Positions 1 to 8,766 of a stretch of DNA of 64,000 nucleotides are shown piece after piece. Source of the DNA: Methylobacterium amylolyticum (lineage in GTDB: Bacteria > Pseudomonadota > Alphaproteobacteria > Rhizobiales > Beijerinckiaceae); NCBI RefSeq assembly GCF_030700245.1, contig NZ_JAUYZI010000012.1, positions 1 through 64,000 on the forward strand, read 5' to 3'. Made by a program: the position numbers and the translations under genes. How positions within the stretch are numbered: the stretch's first letter is position 1; every line of letters starts with the position of its first letter. The notes below the pieces were generated by a model that did no database searches, was not told the origin of the DNA, and was given only the letters and a program-made list of their open reading frames with translations.

Positions 1-199
1 CGTTGTAGCGGTGCACCCAGTCGCGCAGGGTCTGGCGGTCCATGCCGCAGGCGCGGGCGGCGGTGGTGCGATCAGCGCCCTCCAGCACCAGGGCGAGCGC
101 CAGCATGCGACGGGCCGCCGGGATGCTGGGCGCCTTGGAGGCGGCGGCGCGCAACCCCTCGGCGCTCAGATCCGTGCGGGTGATCGCGATCCCGGACAT
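1..199 (-). CDS. IS630-family transposase, N-terminal part (cut by window edge)
   Basis: Reading the complement from an ATG at 199 gives 66 open codons that run off the first base of the window. The protein starts MSGIAITRTDLSAEG and contains a helix-turn-helix ending MDRQTLRDWVHRYN, the standard N-terminal DNA-binding segment of IS630-family transposases of Rhizobiales. The DDE catalytic part lies outside the window, so completeness cannot be judged. The element's outer end should lie between 200 and about 300. A TA dinucleotide at 280-281 is a candidate target site, but no terminal repeat can be confirmed without the other end. Confidence 0.8.
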   Translation of the reverse strand, partial: MSGIAITRTDLSAEGLRAAASKAPSIPAARRMLALALVLEGADRTTAARACGMDRQTLRDWVHRYN

Positions 200-302
200 G
201 GCGTGTCCTCCTGATCCGCCAAACGAATCAGAAGCCAGCTCAACCCGCAACCCGCCGAGTCACCCTCACAGGCCGTTGGTATCAGACGCCGAGGAAGACA
301 AC

Positions 303-329
303 AAAAAAGGGCCGCCCAGCGGGCGGCCC
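303..329 (-). terminator. Rho-independent terminator of the Tim44-domain gene
   Basis: A perfect 9-bp stem (309-317 with 321-329, loop of 3) is followed on the minus strand by a run of six T. It lies 28 nt past the stop of the minus-strand gene at 357-1322, a textbook intrinsic terminator. Confidence 0.9.
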
Positions 330-356
330 GGAGTCGTCTCGAAGTCTGAACGTCGA

Positions 357-1322
357 TCAGCGGGTCTGCTGGATCGCCGAGAGCACCCAGCCGCGGCCGG
401 GCTGGCGCAGGAACGTCCACAGCTCGGTGGCCTCCGGCTCGCCGGTTTGGACGACCCGGTTGCTGCCGCGCTCCACGGTCACGTCCTTCAGGGCGTAGCG
501 CATGGCGACCGTGGCGTAGTCGGTGCGGTCCTCGCCCCAGGCTTCCGACAGGTCGCCCTGGAGGAGCTTCACGTCGGAGATGCGGTTGACCACGCCGCGG
601 GCGGCGTTGGCGCGCAGCTCCTCGTCGAAGTAGCCGGCCATCTCCGGGGTCGTGAGGTTGCCGAGCGTCACCCGGTCCTCGCGCGAGTACGCGTCCTGGA
701 TGTCGCCCAGCAGCCGCTCGAACGCCTGGTAGTCGTTCGGGCCGATCTGGACCGCCCGGGCCTGCGGCGCGCGCTGGCCGCCGAACATCCCGGCGGCACC
801 GCCCGCGGCACCCGGGCCGGCTCCGCCCATCGGGCCGGGCGAGCCCGGACCTTGGCCGCTGTCGAGACCCGAGCGGGCGTGGGCGGCCGCGGGCTGGTTG
901 CGGCGCCGGAACAGCCGGACCGCGAACATCACCAGCAGGGCCACGAGGCCGACCTGGAGCAGCAGGCCGAGGAACGAGGCGATGCCGCCGAGCCCGCCGA
1001 AGAAGCCGCCGCCGAGCAGGGCGCCGAGCAGGCCGGCGCCGAGCAGGCCCGCGAAGAAGCCGCCGCCGAACCGGCGGCCGGACGCGGGCGCCTGCATGCC
1101 GGGGTTGGACATGCCCGGCGCGGACTGGGTGCGCTGCATCGGCTGGGCGGCACTGGGCGCCGTCGGGGTCGCAGACGGGGCATCGAAGGTGCGCGAGCCG
1201 CGCGATCCGGAGGACCCGCCGCCGCCCGGGCGGGCCTCGACGACCGGGGCCGCGACGGTCAGGGCCGCAGCCAGAGCCAGAAGGGCCGCCGTGCGCCGGC
1301 GGCGCGGGGGGGAAGTGAGCAT
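357..1322 (-). CDS. Tim44-like domain membrane protein
   Basis: This 321-aa protein has a basic N terminus and hydrophobic signal-like segment (residues 8-30), then a Gly/Ser/Pro-rich linker. A glycine-rich hydrophobic stretch follows (about 86-112), then a clear transmembrane helix (about 114-136) ending in RLFRRR. The soluble C-terminal domain (about 190-321) resembles Tim44/TimA-type domains, including the closing WVLSAIQQ. The open frame extends far upstream, but the ATG at 1322 is preceded by AGAGG at a good distance and immediately starts the signal segment. Family members in alphaproteobacteria are inner-membrane proteins of poorly known role. It is followed by a strong terminator and preceded by the PAS kinase on the same strand. 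Confidence 0.8.
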   Translation of the reverse strand: MLTSPPRRRRTAALLALAAALTVAAPVVEARPGGGGSSGSRGSRTFDAPSATPTAPSAAQPMQRTQSAPGMSNPGMQAPASGRRFGGGFFAGLLGAGLLGALLGGGFFGGLGGIASFLGLLLQVGLVALLVMFAVRLFRRRNQPAAAHARSGLDSGQGPGSPGPMGGAGPGAAGGAAGMFGGQRAPQARAVQIGPNDYQAFERLLGDIQDAYSREDRVTLGNLTTPEMAGYFDEELRANAARGVVNRISDVKLLQGDLSEAWGEDRTDYATVAMRYALKDVTVERGSNRVVQTGEPEATELWTFLRQPGRGWVLSAIQQTR

Positions 1323-1406
1323 GTGCACGCCTCTAGGGACGAAATGACGGCTGACGCCGACGTCGACGATATGGGAACGGCTCGGCCGCGGTTTTAGTCC
1401 GCGGCG

Positions 1407-1422
1407 TCCGAACCTGTTCGGA
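1407..1422. promoter_or_regulatory. 16-bp perfect palindrome upstream of the Tim44-domain gene
   Basis: TCCGAAC-CT-GTTCGGA reads the same on both strands. It sits 85 nt upstream of the Tim44-domain start and 17 nt past the stop of the PAS kinase. It could be an operator for an unknown dimeric regulator; it does not match the alphaproteobacterial LexA box (GTTC-N7-GTTC). No protein can be assigned from sequence alone. Confidence 0.35.
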
Positions 1423-1438
1423 TCTTCGGGGCTCAGCC

Positions 1439-2530
1439 TCAGTGCAGCGCCCGCTCGGGCGCGGCGGGGAAGACGAGGCGCACCCGCGTGCCGCCGCCGG
1501 GGCGGCTGTCGATCGTGATCGTGCCGTTCTGGCGCTTCATCAGCCCGTGGACGATGGCGAGCCCGGCGCCGCGGCCCGCCTCCCGGCTCGTCTGGAACGG
1601 CGCCAGCGCCCGGGCGAGCATCTCCGGCGACATGCCCTGGCCGGTATCGGAGACCCCGATCCCGACCGAGCCCTCGTCCGGGTGCTGCATGCTCCGGTCG
1701 CCGGGGTCGATCCGGAACGTCGACAGGGTCAGCGTGCCGCCCTCGGGCATCGCCTCGCAGGCATTTGCGACCAGATGTCGCAGGGCGAACTCGACCTGGG
1801 TCGGGTTGCTGATCGCCCGCGGCAGGCCGGGCGTGTCGGCGACCACGAGGGCGATGCCGCGGGGGAGATCCGGTGCGAGCCGCGCCCCCAGCTCCGCGAC
1901 CACCGCGTCGAGGTCGATCGGCCGGACGTCCGGGGCGATGCGCCGGGAATAGGCGAGCAACTGCCGGGTGAGGATCGCGGCGCGCTCGGTGGCGTCGGCC
2001 GAGCGAGTGATCGCCCGCTGGATGAACGGCTCGGGCCGGTCGCCGAGCCGGCGCTTGAGCCCGTCGATGTAGCCGATCAGGATCTGGAGGAAATTGTTGA
2101 ACTCGTGCGCGACGCTGTTGGTCAGGAGACCCAGCGCCTCGCGCTGCCGGGACAGCGCCAGGGCGCTCTCCGCCTCGCGCCGGCCGGTCACGTCGAGGAT
2201 CTGGCCGATGCGCAGCGCGCCGCCGGGCAGGGGCGCCAGCGTCAGGCTCGCCCAGAAGCTCGCCCCGTCGGCGCGGGCCGCGAGGAATTCCTGCGGCCCG
2301 TCGCGGCCGGGATCCGGCGCCGGGTGGCGGGCCGAGGCCAGCCGGTCGAGCCCGGACCCGCACAGGTCGTCGGCGGGGTAGCCGGTCAGCGCCGTCAGGG
2401 CCGGGTTGGCGTGGACGAGGCGGCCCGCCGCGTCGAGGACGAGGCTCGGGGTCGGCGCGGCATCGAGGAGGGCCCGCGCCGCGCTCGGGAGTGCCCCGCC
2501 GGTCTCGTCATCCGTCCCAAGCTGGGCCAT
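1439..2530 (-). CDS. PAS-domain sensor histidine kinase (soluble)
   Basis: The protein has 363 aa from the ATG at 2530 (MAQLGTDD); an in-frame ATG at 2587 would add 19 residues. A PAS domain (about 18-115) precedes a dimerisation/phosphoacceptor helix with the H-box SVAHEFNNFLQ. The HATPase domain has an N-box (HLVANACEAM), a G1 box (DTGQGM) and a G2-like GAGLAIVHG. There is no transmembrane segment, so it should sense a cytoplasmic signal through PAS. No response regulator lies next to it, which makes it an orphan kinase. Downstream is the Tim44-domain gene; upstream is an 18-bp tandem repeat. The ligand is unknown. Confidence 0.85.
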   Translation of the reverse strand: MAQLGTDDETGGALPSAARALLDAAPTPSLVLDAAGRLVHANPALTALTGYPADDLCGSGLDRLASARHPAPDPGRDGPQEFLAARADGASFWASLTLAPLPGGALRIGQILDVTGRREAESALALSRQREALGLLTNSVAHEFNNFLQILIGYIDGLKRRLGDRPEPFIQRAITRSADATERAAILTRQLLAYSRRIAPDVRPIDLDAVVAELGARLAPDLPRGIALVVADTPGLPRAISNPTQVEFALRHLVANACEAMPEGGTLTLSTFRIDPGDRSMQHPDEGSVGIGVSDTGQGMSPEMLARALAPFQTSREAGRGAGLAIVHGLMKRQNGTITIDSRPGGGTRVRLVFPAAPERALH

Positions 2531-2597
2531 GCTGCGTCCGGGCAGGGTCGGTCCCGGGGGACCGTCACCCGCCAGCGATAGCCGCATCCGCCGCCAC

Positions 2598-2651
2598 GGC
2601 CAAGGCTGCGCCGTCGGCCAAGCCTGCGCCGTCGGCCAAGCCTGCGCCGCC
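2598..2651. repeat. Tandem repeat, three copies of an 18-bp unit
   Basis: Three contiguous copies of GGCCAAGCCTGCGCCGTC (the first and last each with one mismatch) lie between the kinase gene and the S24 repressor gene. The unit length is a multiple of three, so it could come from a coding repeat, but no supported gene covers it. It is too short and spacer-free to be a CRISPR array. Confidence 0.75.
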
Positions 2652-2662
2652 GCCGGGGCCGG

Positions 2663-3295
2663 TCACTGCCGCACCCACATCACCCGGGCGATCCAGGCGA
2701 TCTCGCCGACGTTGAGCACCCGCTCGGGATGCTCCGGGTTGAGCGAGGCCAGCTCGACGGTGCGGGCGGTGCGCCGCCGCAGCTCCTTGGCGACCACCTC
2801 GCCCCCGTGCAGGCGCACGACGACCCGGTCGCCCTTGCGCACGCTGGCGGTCGGCGAGACGATCAGCACGTCGCCGTCGCGGAACAGGGGCAGCATCGAA
2901 TCGCCCTGGATCTCCAGGGCGAAGGCGCGCTCCTCGCCGAGATCGGGGAACTCGATCTCCTCCCAGCCCGCCCCGCCGGTGGGCATGCCGTCGTCGGTGA
3001 ACAGCCGCCCGGCCCCGGCCTGGGTCAGGCCGACCAGCGGCACCATCGTCCGGGCGGGGACCGAGCGGGCCTCGATCAGCCGCAGGAACTCGTCGAGGCT
3101 GGCGCCGGTGGCGGCCAGCACCTTCGAGACCGACTCGGTCGAGGGCCAGCGCTTGCGCCCGTCGGCGCCGATCCGCTTCGAGCGGTTGAAACTCGTGGCG
3201 TCGAGGCCCGCGCGCCGGGCGAGGCCGGACGCGGAGTAGCCGTGGCGCTCCGCGAGGCGGTCGATCGCGTTCCAGATCTGCTCGTGCGAGAGCAT
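2663..3295 (-). CDS. HTH / S24-peptidase-like transcriptional repressor
   Basis: This 210-aa protein, started at [11 protein letters not shown] (3295), has an N-terminal helix-turn-helix (about 5-70) and a C-terminal LexA/CI-like S24 domain. The catalytic dyad is visible: Ser133 in GDSMLPLF and Lys170 in EVVAKELRR. Proteins of this build are phage-type or stress repressors inactivated by RecA-stimulated self-cleavage. In alphaproteobacteria, chromosomal copies like this one are common outside prophages, and nothing phage-like lies nearby. An ATG six codons upstream (3313) is possible. Its targets are unknown. Confidence 0.8.
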   Translation of the reverse strand: MLSHEQIWNAIDRLAERHGYSASGLARRAGLDATSFNRSKRIGADGRKRWPSTESVSKVLAATGASLDEFLRLIEARSVPARTMVPLVGLTQAGAGRLFTDDGMPTGGAGWEEIEFPDLGEERAFALEIQGDSMLPLFRDGDVLIVSPTASVRKGDRVVVRLHGGEVVAKELRRRTARTVELASLNPEHPERVLNVGEIAWIARVMWVRQ

Positions 3296-3589
3296 GGCGG
3301 TTCGGAGCTCCAACTCACCGGACCGGCATCCCCGTCCCGCCGGCCGGAGCCCGGCCGCCGCGAAGACGCCACGGCACGCTCCCGCCCGGGCGACCTGCGC
3401 TCAGGCGGAAACGCGCGGACGATTGCGTGTGTTCGGCGCCGCCCGGCGCAGCCGGAGCGGACCCCGCTCTTATGACGCTCAGCCTAGGTGAGGAAAGTAG
3501 AACTACCACGGACAAAATGCAATCGTCGGTTCGGCCGTTGCGGGCCGCTTCGCTGCCCTCTATCGACGCCCGGTTCCCGGGGTGCCGCC

Positions 3590-3940
3590 ATGCCGCTCGT
3601 CTACAAGATCTGTCCCCGCCCGCTCTGGACGACGGCCGAGGCGGAGGGCCGCTTCGGTGGCGCGCCGGTCGACCGCGCCGACGGCTTCATCCACTTCTCC
3701 ACCGCGGCGCAGGTGGCCGAGACCGCGGCCCGGCACTTCGCCGGCCAGGACGACCTGCTGTTGCTGGCGGTCGAGGCCGACCGGCTCGGGGACGCCCTGC
3801 GCTACGAGCCCTCCCGCGGCGGCGCGCTGTTCCCCCACCTCTACGGCGAGATGCCCCTCGACGCGGTGGTGAGCGTGGAGGACCTGCCGCTCGGCCCCGA
3901 CGGGCGCCACGCCTTTCCGGAAGGGATCCCGCCCCAGTGA
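3590..3940 (+). CDS. DUF952 family protein
   Basis: This 116-aa protein starts at the ATG at 3590 ([13 protein letters not shown]). It has the DUF952 hallmarks ADGFIHFST near residue 26 and [11 protein letters not shown] near the C terminus. The function is unknown; the fold is related to ADP-ribosyltransferase-like small proteins. Its TGA overlaps the GTG start of pyrD in a GTGA motif, so the two are translationally coupled. DUF952 next to pyrD is a recurrent arrangement in Rhizobiales. Confidence 0.85.
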   Translation: MPLVYKICPRPLWTTAEAEGRFGGAPVDRADGFIHFSTAAQVAETAARHFAGQDDLLLLAVEADRLGDALRYEPSRGGALFPHLYGEMPLDAVVSVEDLPLGPDGRHAFPEGIPPQ

Positions 3941-5034
3941 ACCCCGCACCCGTGATCGGAGCCGCCTTCCCGCTGGTCCGGCCGCTGCTGCACCGGCTCG
4001 ACGCCGAGCGCGCACACGACCTGACCATCCACGCGCTGGCGGCGCTGCCGCCCTCGGCCCCGCCCGCAGACGACCCGCTGCTCGCGGTGGAGGCGTTCGG
4101 GCATCGCTTCCCCAACCCGGTCGGGCTGGCGGCGGGCTTCGACAAGGGCGCCCGGGTGCCGGACGCCCTGCTCGGGCTCGGCTTCGGCTTCGTCGAGGTC
4201 GGCGGGGTGGTGCCGCGCCCGCAGCCCGGCAACCCGAAGCCCCGCGTCTTCCGGCTCCCGGCCGACCGGGCGGTGATCAACCGGTTCGGGCTCAACAGCG
4301 AGGGGCTCCCGACCGTGGCCGGCCGTCTGCGGGCGCGGGCCGGCCGGCCCGGTCTCGTCGGCGTCAACATCGGTGCCAACAAGGACGCCGCCGACCGTCT
4401 GGCCGACTACGCCGCCTGCACCGCGGCGCTGGCGCCGCACGTCGCGTTCGTCACCGTCAACGTCTCCTCGCCCAACACCCCGGGCCTGCGCGACCTCCAG
4501 GGCGAGGCCTTCCTCGACGCATTGCTGGCGCGGGTGGTCGAGGCCCGCGATGCGTCGGGTGCCGATCCCGCGGTGCTGCTCAAGATCGCCCCCGACATGG
4601 GCCTCGACGCCCTCGACGCGGTCTGCGCCACCGCCGTGCGCCGCGGCGTGCAGGCATTGGTCGTGTCGAACACCACGGTCGCCCGGCCCGACACGCTGCG
4701 CGAGGCGGCGCTGGCGCGCGAGACCGGCGGCCTCTCGGGCCGGCCGCTCCTCGCGCCCTCGACGCGGATGCTGGCGCAGGCGTGGCAGCGGGTCGGCACG
4801 GCGATGCCGCTGGTGGGCGTCGGCGGGGTCGACTCGGCGGCCGCCGCCTGGACCAAGCTGCGGGCCGGGGCGAGCCTCGTGCAGCTCTACTCGGGCCTGG
4901 TCTACGAGGGGCCGGGGCTCGTCGGGCGGATCAAGGCGGGCCTCGCCGCGCGGATGCGGGCGGAGGGCCTGACGCGCCTCGCGGGCATCGTCGGGCGCGA
5001 CGCGGCGGCGCTGGCGCGCGACGGCACCGGCTGA
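3937..5034 (+). CDS. pyrD: Dihydroorotate dehydrogenase (quinone), class 2
   Basis: This 365-aa enzyme matches class 2 membrane-associated DHODH in length. It oxidises dihydroorotate to orotate with FMN and ubiquinone, the fourth step of pyrimidine synthesis. Visible motifs are the N-terminal amphipathic/hydrophobic stretch before [10 protein letters not shown], the FMN-binding [10 protein letters not shown] and the catalytic-serine motif [20 protein letters not shown] and the C-terminal phosphate-binding GVGGVDS and [13 protein letters not shown] also fit. The GTG start at 3937 overlaps the DUF952 stop by 4 nt, and no better start exists before the conserved N terminus. Confidence 0.97.
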   Translation: MNPAPVIGAAFPLVRPLLHRLDAERAHDLTIHALAALPPSAPPADDPLLAVEAFGHRFPNPVGLAAGFDKGARVPDALLGLGFGFVEVGGVVPRPQPGNPKPRVFRLPADRAVINRFGLNSEGLPTVAGRLRARAGRPGLVGVNIGANKDAADRLADYAACTAALAPHVAFVTVNVSSPNTPGLRDLQGEAFLDALLARVVEARDASGADPAVLLKIAPDMGLDALDAVCATAVRRGVQALVVSNTTVARPDTLREAALARETGGLSGRPLLAPSTRMLAQAWQRVGTAMPLVGVGGVDSAAAAWTKLRAGASLVQLYSGLVYEGPGLVGRIKAGLAARMRAEGLTRLAGIVGRDAAALARDGTG

Positions 5035-5046
5035 CGCGCCCGGCCG

Positions 5047-5964
5047 TCAGAAGCTGTACCCCACCCGAAGCCGCAACTGGTGGCGATCGAAGCTCGTGAG
5101 ATCGAGCGGGCCGGGCTCGCCCGAGGCCTGTCCGGCGACCTGGAAGCTCCACGTGACCGACGCCCAGGCGTGGGGCGTCAGGGTCGTGTAGACCGTCGGC
5201 CCGAGATAGACCGCCGCCCCGACCGGACGGTCGAGCGCCAGACCTGCGTAGGCCCGGACGTAGCGCGCCTCCCCGCCCAGGAAGAGCCCCGGCCGGACCT
5301 GATAGGCCAGCGCGCCCGAGACCTCGGCGCCCGACGCGAGCGCGGGCGCCTCCGCGCCGCCGAGGCGGGTCGTCGAGAACGCGACACTGACGTTGAGCGC
5401 GGCGACGAGCCGGCCGGGGATCAGCTCGCGGTCGATCAGCAGGCCGGCCTCCGTGCCGAAGCTGCGCGCCGGCGCGCCCGATCCGCCGTCGACGGTGCCG
5501 TAGCCGGGCACGATGTTGAGGGTCAGGCCGAACGGGGCGGCGCGCCGGTCCAGCAGGCGAACGCGCATCTCGAGGAAGCCGCCGTTGAAGCCGCCGGTGG
5601 TTCGGGCCGGATCGCCGGGCAGGCCGACGTCGTGCGCGTTGAAGATGAGGCCCGGCGCGAGCCGGAAATCCTGCGTCAGCGGCACCTTCACGGCGAACCC
5701 GCTGTCGAAGGCCCGGAAGCGGCCGAGCCGCTTGCCGAGCCGCCCGGTCGTCTCCCATTCCAGCTCCGCCTCGCCCGGCACGCCGATGTCGCTGCCCTCG
5801 GTGAAGCCGAACAGGTGCTCGCTGTCGATGTCGCCCGGCGTCAGGTTCTCGGCGGCCGTGGGCAGGGACTGCGCCCGCGCCGCGGGCGGGAACCCGATCA
5901 CCGCCCCGGCGAGCGACAGCGCGGCGAGGCCGGTCCCGGAACGGATGGTGCAGCGGCCGAACAT
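5047..5964 (-). CDS. Outer-membrane beta-barrel protein (porin-like)
   Basis: This 305-aa protein has a signal peptide of about 31 residues ending in the AxA site AARAQ. The body alternates polar and hydrophobic residues and ends with a terminal aromatic (VGYSF), the sorting signal of outer-membrane barrels recognised by BamA. It resembles uncharacterised alphaproteobacterial transporter-like barrels rather than a classical trimeric porin. A GAGG site lies 8 nt before the ATG. An 18-bp AT-rich palindrome lies just upstream. It converges on pyrD with a 12-nt gap. The substrate is unknown. Confidence 0.75.
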   Translation of the reverse strand: MFGRCTIRSGTGLAALSLAGAVIGFPPAARAQSLPTAAENLTPGDIDSEHLFGFTEGSDIGVPGEAELEWETTGRLGKRLGRFRAFDSGFAVKVPLTQDFRLAPGLIFNAHDVGLPGDPARTTGGFNGGFLEMRVRLLDRRAAPFGLTLNIVPGYGTVDGGSGAPARSFGTEAGLLIDRELIPGRLVAALNVSVAFSTTRLGGAEAPALASGAEVSGALAYQVRPGLFLGGEARYVRAYAGLALDRPVGAAVYLGPTVYTTLTPHAWASVTWSFQVAGQASGEPGPLDLTSFDRHQLRLRVGYSF

Positions 5965-5979
5965 CGCAACGCCTCATTC

Positions 5980-5997
5980 ATATAGCTTATGCTATAT
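5980..5997. promoter_or_regulatory. 18-bp AT-rich palindrome upstream of the barrel protein
   Basis: Perfect inverted repeat ATATAGC-TTAT-GCTATAT, 16 nt upstream of the minus-strand ATG at 5964 and about 200 nt upstream of the formate dehydrogenase on the plus strand. Its AT content stands out sharply in this GC-rich sequence, which suits an operator or a promoter -10 region. The binding protein is unknown. Confidence 0.45.
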
Positions 5998-6193
5998 CTC
6001 ATAGGAGTTGCGGTGTCACGGCGTCAAGCTTCGCGCTGCGCCGGGGCTCACTTTAGAATCTGTTTGCACTGCGGGGACTTAGCCCGCGCCGCGCGCATGA
6101 GGGGGCTGCGCCGGACCGCGATTGTGGACCGCGCGCGCCGCCGCTTATCTCGCGGGTGCGAAACGGATCGCGACACCTCCTCCAGGATCATCG

Positions 6194-8491
6194 ATGGACA
6201 GCCCGGTCGGGTCTCCCAAACGTTCCTCCGCCGCGGGCGGCTGGGGCGCTCTGAAGAGCTGCGGCAAGCACCTGCTCGGCAGCCGCGCGCCGCTGTCCGG
6301 CGCCCGGGCCCTGATGAAGGCCAACCAGCCCGACGGGTTCGACTGCCCCGGCTGCGCCTGGGGCGACCCGGAGCACGGCTCCTCGTTCGAGTTCTGCGAG
6401 AACGGCGTGAAGGCGGTCTCCTGGGAGGCCACCGACAAGCGCACGCCGCCGGCCTTCTTCGCCCGCCACACGGTGAGCGAGCTGCGCGGCTGGAGCGACT
6501 ACGCGCTCGAGAGCGAGGGCCGGCTTACCCACCCGATGCGCTACGACGCGGCGAGCGACCGCTACCTTCCGGTGAGCTGGACGGACGCGTTCGCCGAGAT
6601 CGGCGCGGAGCTGCGCGCCCTCGACGACCCGGACCAGGCCGAGTTCTACACCTCGGGCCGCGCCTCGAACGAGGCCGCCTACCTGTACCAGCTCTTCGCC
6701 CGGGCCTACGGCACCAACAACTTCCCCGACTGCTCGAACATGTGCCACGAGGCGAGCGGCGTCGCGCTCACCGAGGCGATCGGCATCGGCAAGGGCACGG
6801 TGCTCCTGGAGGATTTCGAGCGGGCGGACGCGATCTTCTGCGTCGGCCAGAACCCCGGCACCAACCACCCGCGCATGCTCGGCGACCTGCGCCGCGCCGC
6901 CGAGCGGGGTGCCCGGGTCGTGGTGCTCAACCCCGTGCGCGAGCGCGGCCTGGAGCGCTTCGCCGATCCGCAGAACACCGTGGAGATGCTGCGCGGCGCG
7001 AGCCGCCCGATCGCCAGCCACTACCTTCAGCCGCGGCCCGGCGGCGACATGGCCGCCTTCCGCGGCATCGCCAAGGTCGTCCTCGCCCGCGACGCCGCCG
7101 CCGTGGCGCAGGGGCGCCCCACGCTCCTCGACCGCGCCTTCGTGGAGCACCACACCGCGGGCTACGCCGCCTACCGCGCCGCGGTGGAGGCGACGGACTG
7201 GGCGCAGATCCTCGATCAGTCCGGCCTGACCCGCGCGGAGATCGAGACCGCCGCCGACGTCTATCTCGGCGCGGAGCGCGTGATCGCCACCTGGGCGATG
7301 GGCGTGACCCAGCACCGCCACTCGGTGGCGACCATCCGCGAGATCACCAACCTGCTGCTGCTGCGCGGCCATATCGGCCGGCCCGGCGCCGGCCTGTGCC
7401 CGGTGCGCGGCCACTCCAACGTGCAGGGCGACCGCACGGTCGGCATCAACGAGCGGCCGTCCGCGGCCTTCCTCGACGCGCTGGAGCGGCATTTCGGCTT
7501 CGCGATGCCGCGGCGCCACGGCCACAACGTGCTGGCCGCGATCCGGGCGATGCGCGACGGCCGGTCCCGCGCCTTCATCGCGCTCGGCGGCAACTTCCTG
7601 CGCGCGACGCCGGACACGCCGGTGGTCGCCGCGGCGCTGGCGGGCTGCCGGCTGACGGTGCACATCGCGACCAAGCTCAACCACGCCCACCTCGTCCCCG
7701 GTCACGTGGGCTACATCCTGCCCTGCCTCGGCCGCACCGAGATCGACCGCAACGCCGGCGGCAAGCTCCAGATCGTGACCGTCGAGGATTCGATGAGCAT
7801 GGTCCACGGCTCGGGCGGCATCAACCGGCCGGCCTCGCCGGAGCTGCGCTCCGAGATCGCCATCATCGCCGGGATGGCCGCGGCCACGGTCGGCGCGGCG
7901 CGGATCGACTGGGCGCACCTCGCCGAGGATTACGACCGGATCCGCGACCTGATCGAGGCGACGGTGCCGGGATTCTCCGGCTACAACGCCCGGGTGCGCA
8001 AGCCCCGCGGCTTCATGCTGCGCAACCTCGCCGCCGAGCGGGTCTTCGCCACCGCGACCGGCCGGGCCAACTTCTCCGACGCGGCGCTGCCGGCGGAGAC
8101 CGAGCACCAGAGCGCCCGCGGGGCCGCCGACACCTTCGTGCTCCAGACCTTCCGCAGCCACGACCAGTACAACACCACGATCTACGGCCTCGACGACCGC
8201 TACCGCGGGGTCTACGGCGAGCGCCGCGTGGTGTTCGCCCATCCCGACGACCTCGCGGACCTGCGCGCGCGGCTGGGCGAGCGGGTCGACATCGTGGGCA
8301 CCCACGATGACGGGACGGTCCGCCGGGCCGAGGATTTCCGGCTGGTGCCGTTCGACATGCCGCGGGGCTCGCTCGCCGGATACTACCCGGAACTCAACGT
8401 GCTGGTGCCGCTCTCGACCTTCGGCGCGGGCAGCGACACGCCGACCTCGAAATCGGTGCTGGTGACCCTGCACGCCCGCGAAGCGGCGTGA
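6194..8491 (+). CDS. fdh4A: FdhF/YdeP-family molybdopterin oxidoreductase, probable formate dehydrogenase FDH4 large subunit
   Basis: The 765-aa protein belongs to the YdeP branch of the molybdopterin oxidoreductase superfamily. It has an N-terminal CPGCAW motif (Cys51, Cys54, with Cys68 nearby), suggesting a single FeS cluster. Other landmarks are GTNNFPDCSNMCHEASG, where Cys184 sits at the usual Mo-ligand position, and the cofactor-binding GQNPGTNHPRM. Late in the protein are GLCPVRGHSNVQGDRT and the C-terminal RSHDQYNTTIYG. ATG 6194 is preceded by AGGATC. The small gene 8488-8757 overlaps its stop by 4 nt; this two-gene layout matches fdh4AB of Methylorubrum, needed for formate oxidation in methylotrophy. 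The assignment to FDH4 is inference from family and neighbour. Confidence 0.85.
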   Translation: MDSPVGSPKRSSAAGGWGALKSCGKHLLGSRAPLSGARALMKANQPDGFDCPGCAWGDPEHGSSFEFCENGVKAVSWEATDKRTPPAFFARHTVSELRGWSDYALESEGRLTHPMRYDAASDRYLPVSWTDAFAEIGAELRALDDPDQAEFYTSGRASNEAAYLYQLFARAYGTNNFPDCSNMCHEASGVALTEAIGIGKGTVLLEDFERADAIFCVGQNPGTNHPRMLGDLRRAAERGARVVVLNPVRERGLERFADPQNTVEMLRGASRPIASHYLQPRPGGDMAAFRGIAKVVLARDAAAVAQGRPTLLDRAFVEHHTAGYAAYRAAVEATDWAQILDQSGLTRAEIETAADVYLGAERVIATWAMGVTQHRHSVATIREITNLLLLRGHIGRPGAGLCPVRGHSNVQGDRTVGINERPSAAFLDALERHFGFAMPRRHGHNVLAAIRAMRDGRSRAFIALGGNFLRATPDTPVVAAALAGCRLTVHIATKLNHAHLVPGHVGYILPCLGRTEIDRNAGGKLQIVTVEDSMSMVHGSGGINRPASPELRSEIAIIAGMAAATVGAARIDWAHLAEDYDRIRDLIEATVPGFSGYNARVRKPRGFMLRNLAAERVFATATGRANFSDAALPAETEHQSARGAADTFVLQTFRSHDQYNTTIYGLDDRYRGVYGERRVVFAHPDDLADLRARLGERVDIVGTHDDGTVRRAEDFRLVPFDMPRGSLAGYYPELNVLVPLSTFGAGSDTPTSKSVLVTLHAREAA

Positions 8492-8757
8492 GCGAGAATG
8501 CCTCCGAGGCGGCGTTCACGGCCGCCCTCGACCGGGTCCGGGCGGCGCGGCCGGACCTCGACGCGATCGAGGCCGGGATCCTGGCCGCCCTCGACCTCGG
8601 CCTGCCGGGCGACAGCCGCGCCTTCGCCCGGACCTTCGCGGTGGAGCATGCCCTGGTGCTGCGGGCGCTCACCGGGCTGGCCGAGGCCGGGCTCGTCGCG
8701 GTGACGGACCGCGACCCGCGCACCCAGCGGACGCGCTACGGCGCGCCCCCGGCTTAG
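8488..8757 (+). CDS. fdh4B: Small partner of the formate dehydrogenase (FDH4 small-subunit-like)
   Basis: This 89-aa acidic protein starts at GTG 8488, overlapping the fdh4A stop as GTGA. The C-terminal half (about 45-85) looks like a winged helix with RALTGLAEAGLVAV followed by a charged hairpin. It has no cysteine motif and no membrane segment, so it is unlikely to carry electrons. Coupling with fdh4A suggests an accessory or regulatory role for that enzyme. The gene name rests on position and size only. Confidence 0.65.
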   Translation: MSENASEAAFTAALDRVRAARPDLDAIEAGILAALDLGLPGDSRAFARTFAVEHALVLRALTGLAEAGLVAVTDRDPRTQRTRYGAPPA

Positions 8758-8766
8758 GACCGGCCG

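Noticed and set aside
2598..2651. CRISPR array
   Set aside because: Three 18-bp units are contiguous with no spacers and no cas genes are present.
2663..3295. LexA itself or a prophage repressor
   Set aside because: The HTH differs from LexA, no alphaproteobacterial LexA box (GTTC-N7-GTTC) is seen nearby and there are no phage genes around it.
6188..8473. Open frame of 761 codons antisense to the formate dehydrogenase
   Set aside because: Shadow of a conserved gene; composition is low-complexity His/Val/Arg/Gly.
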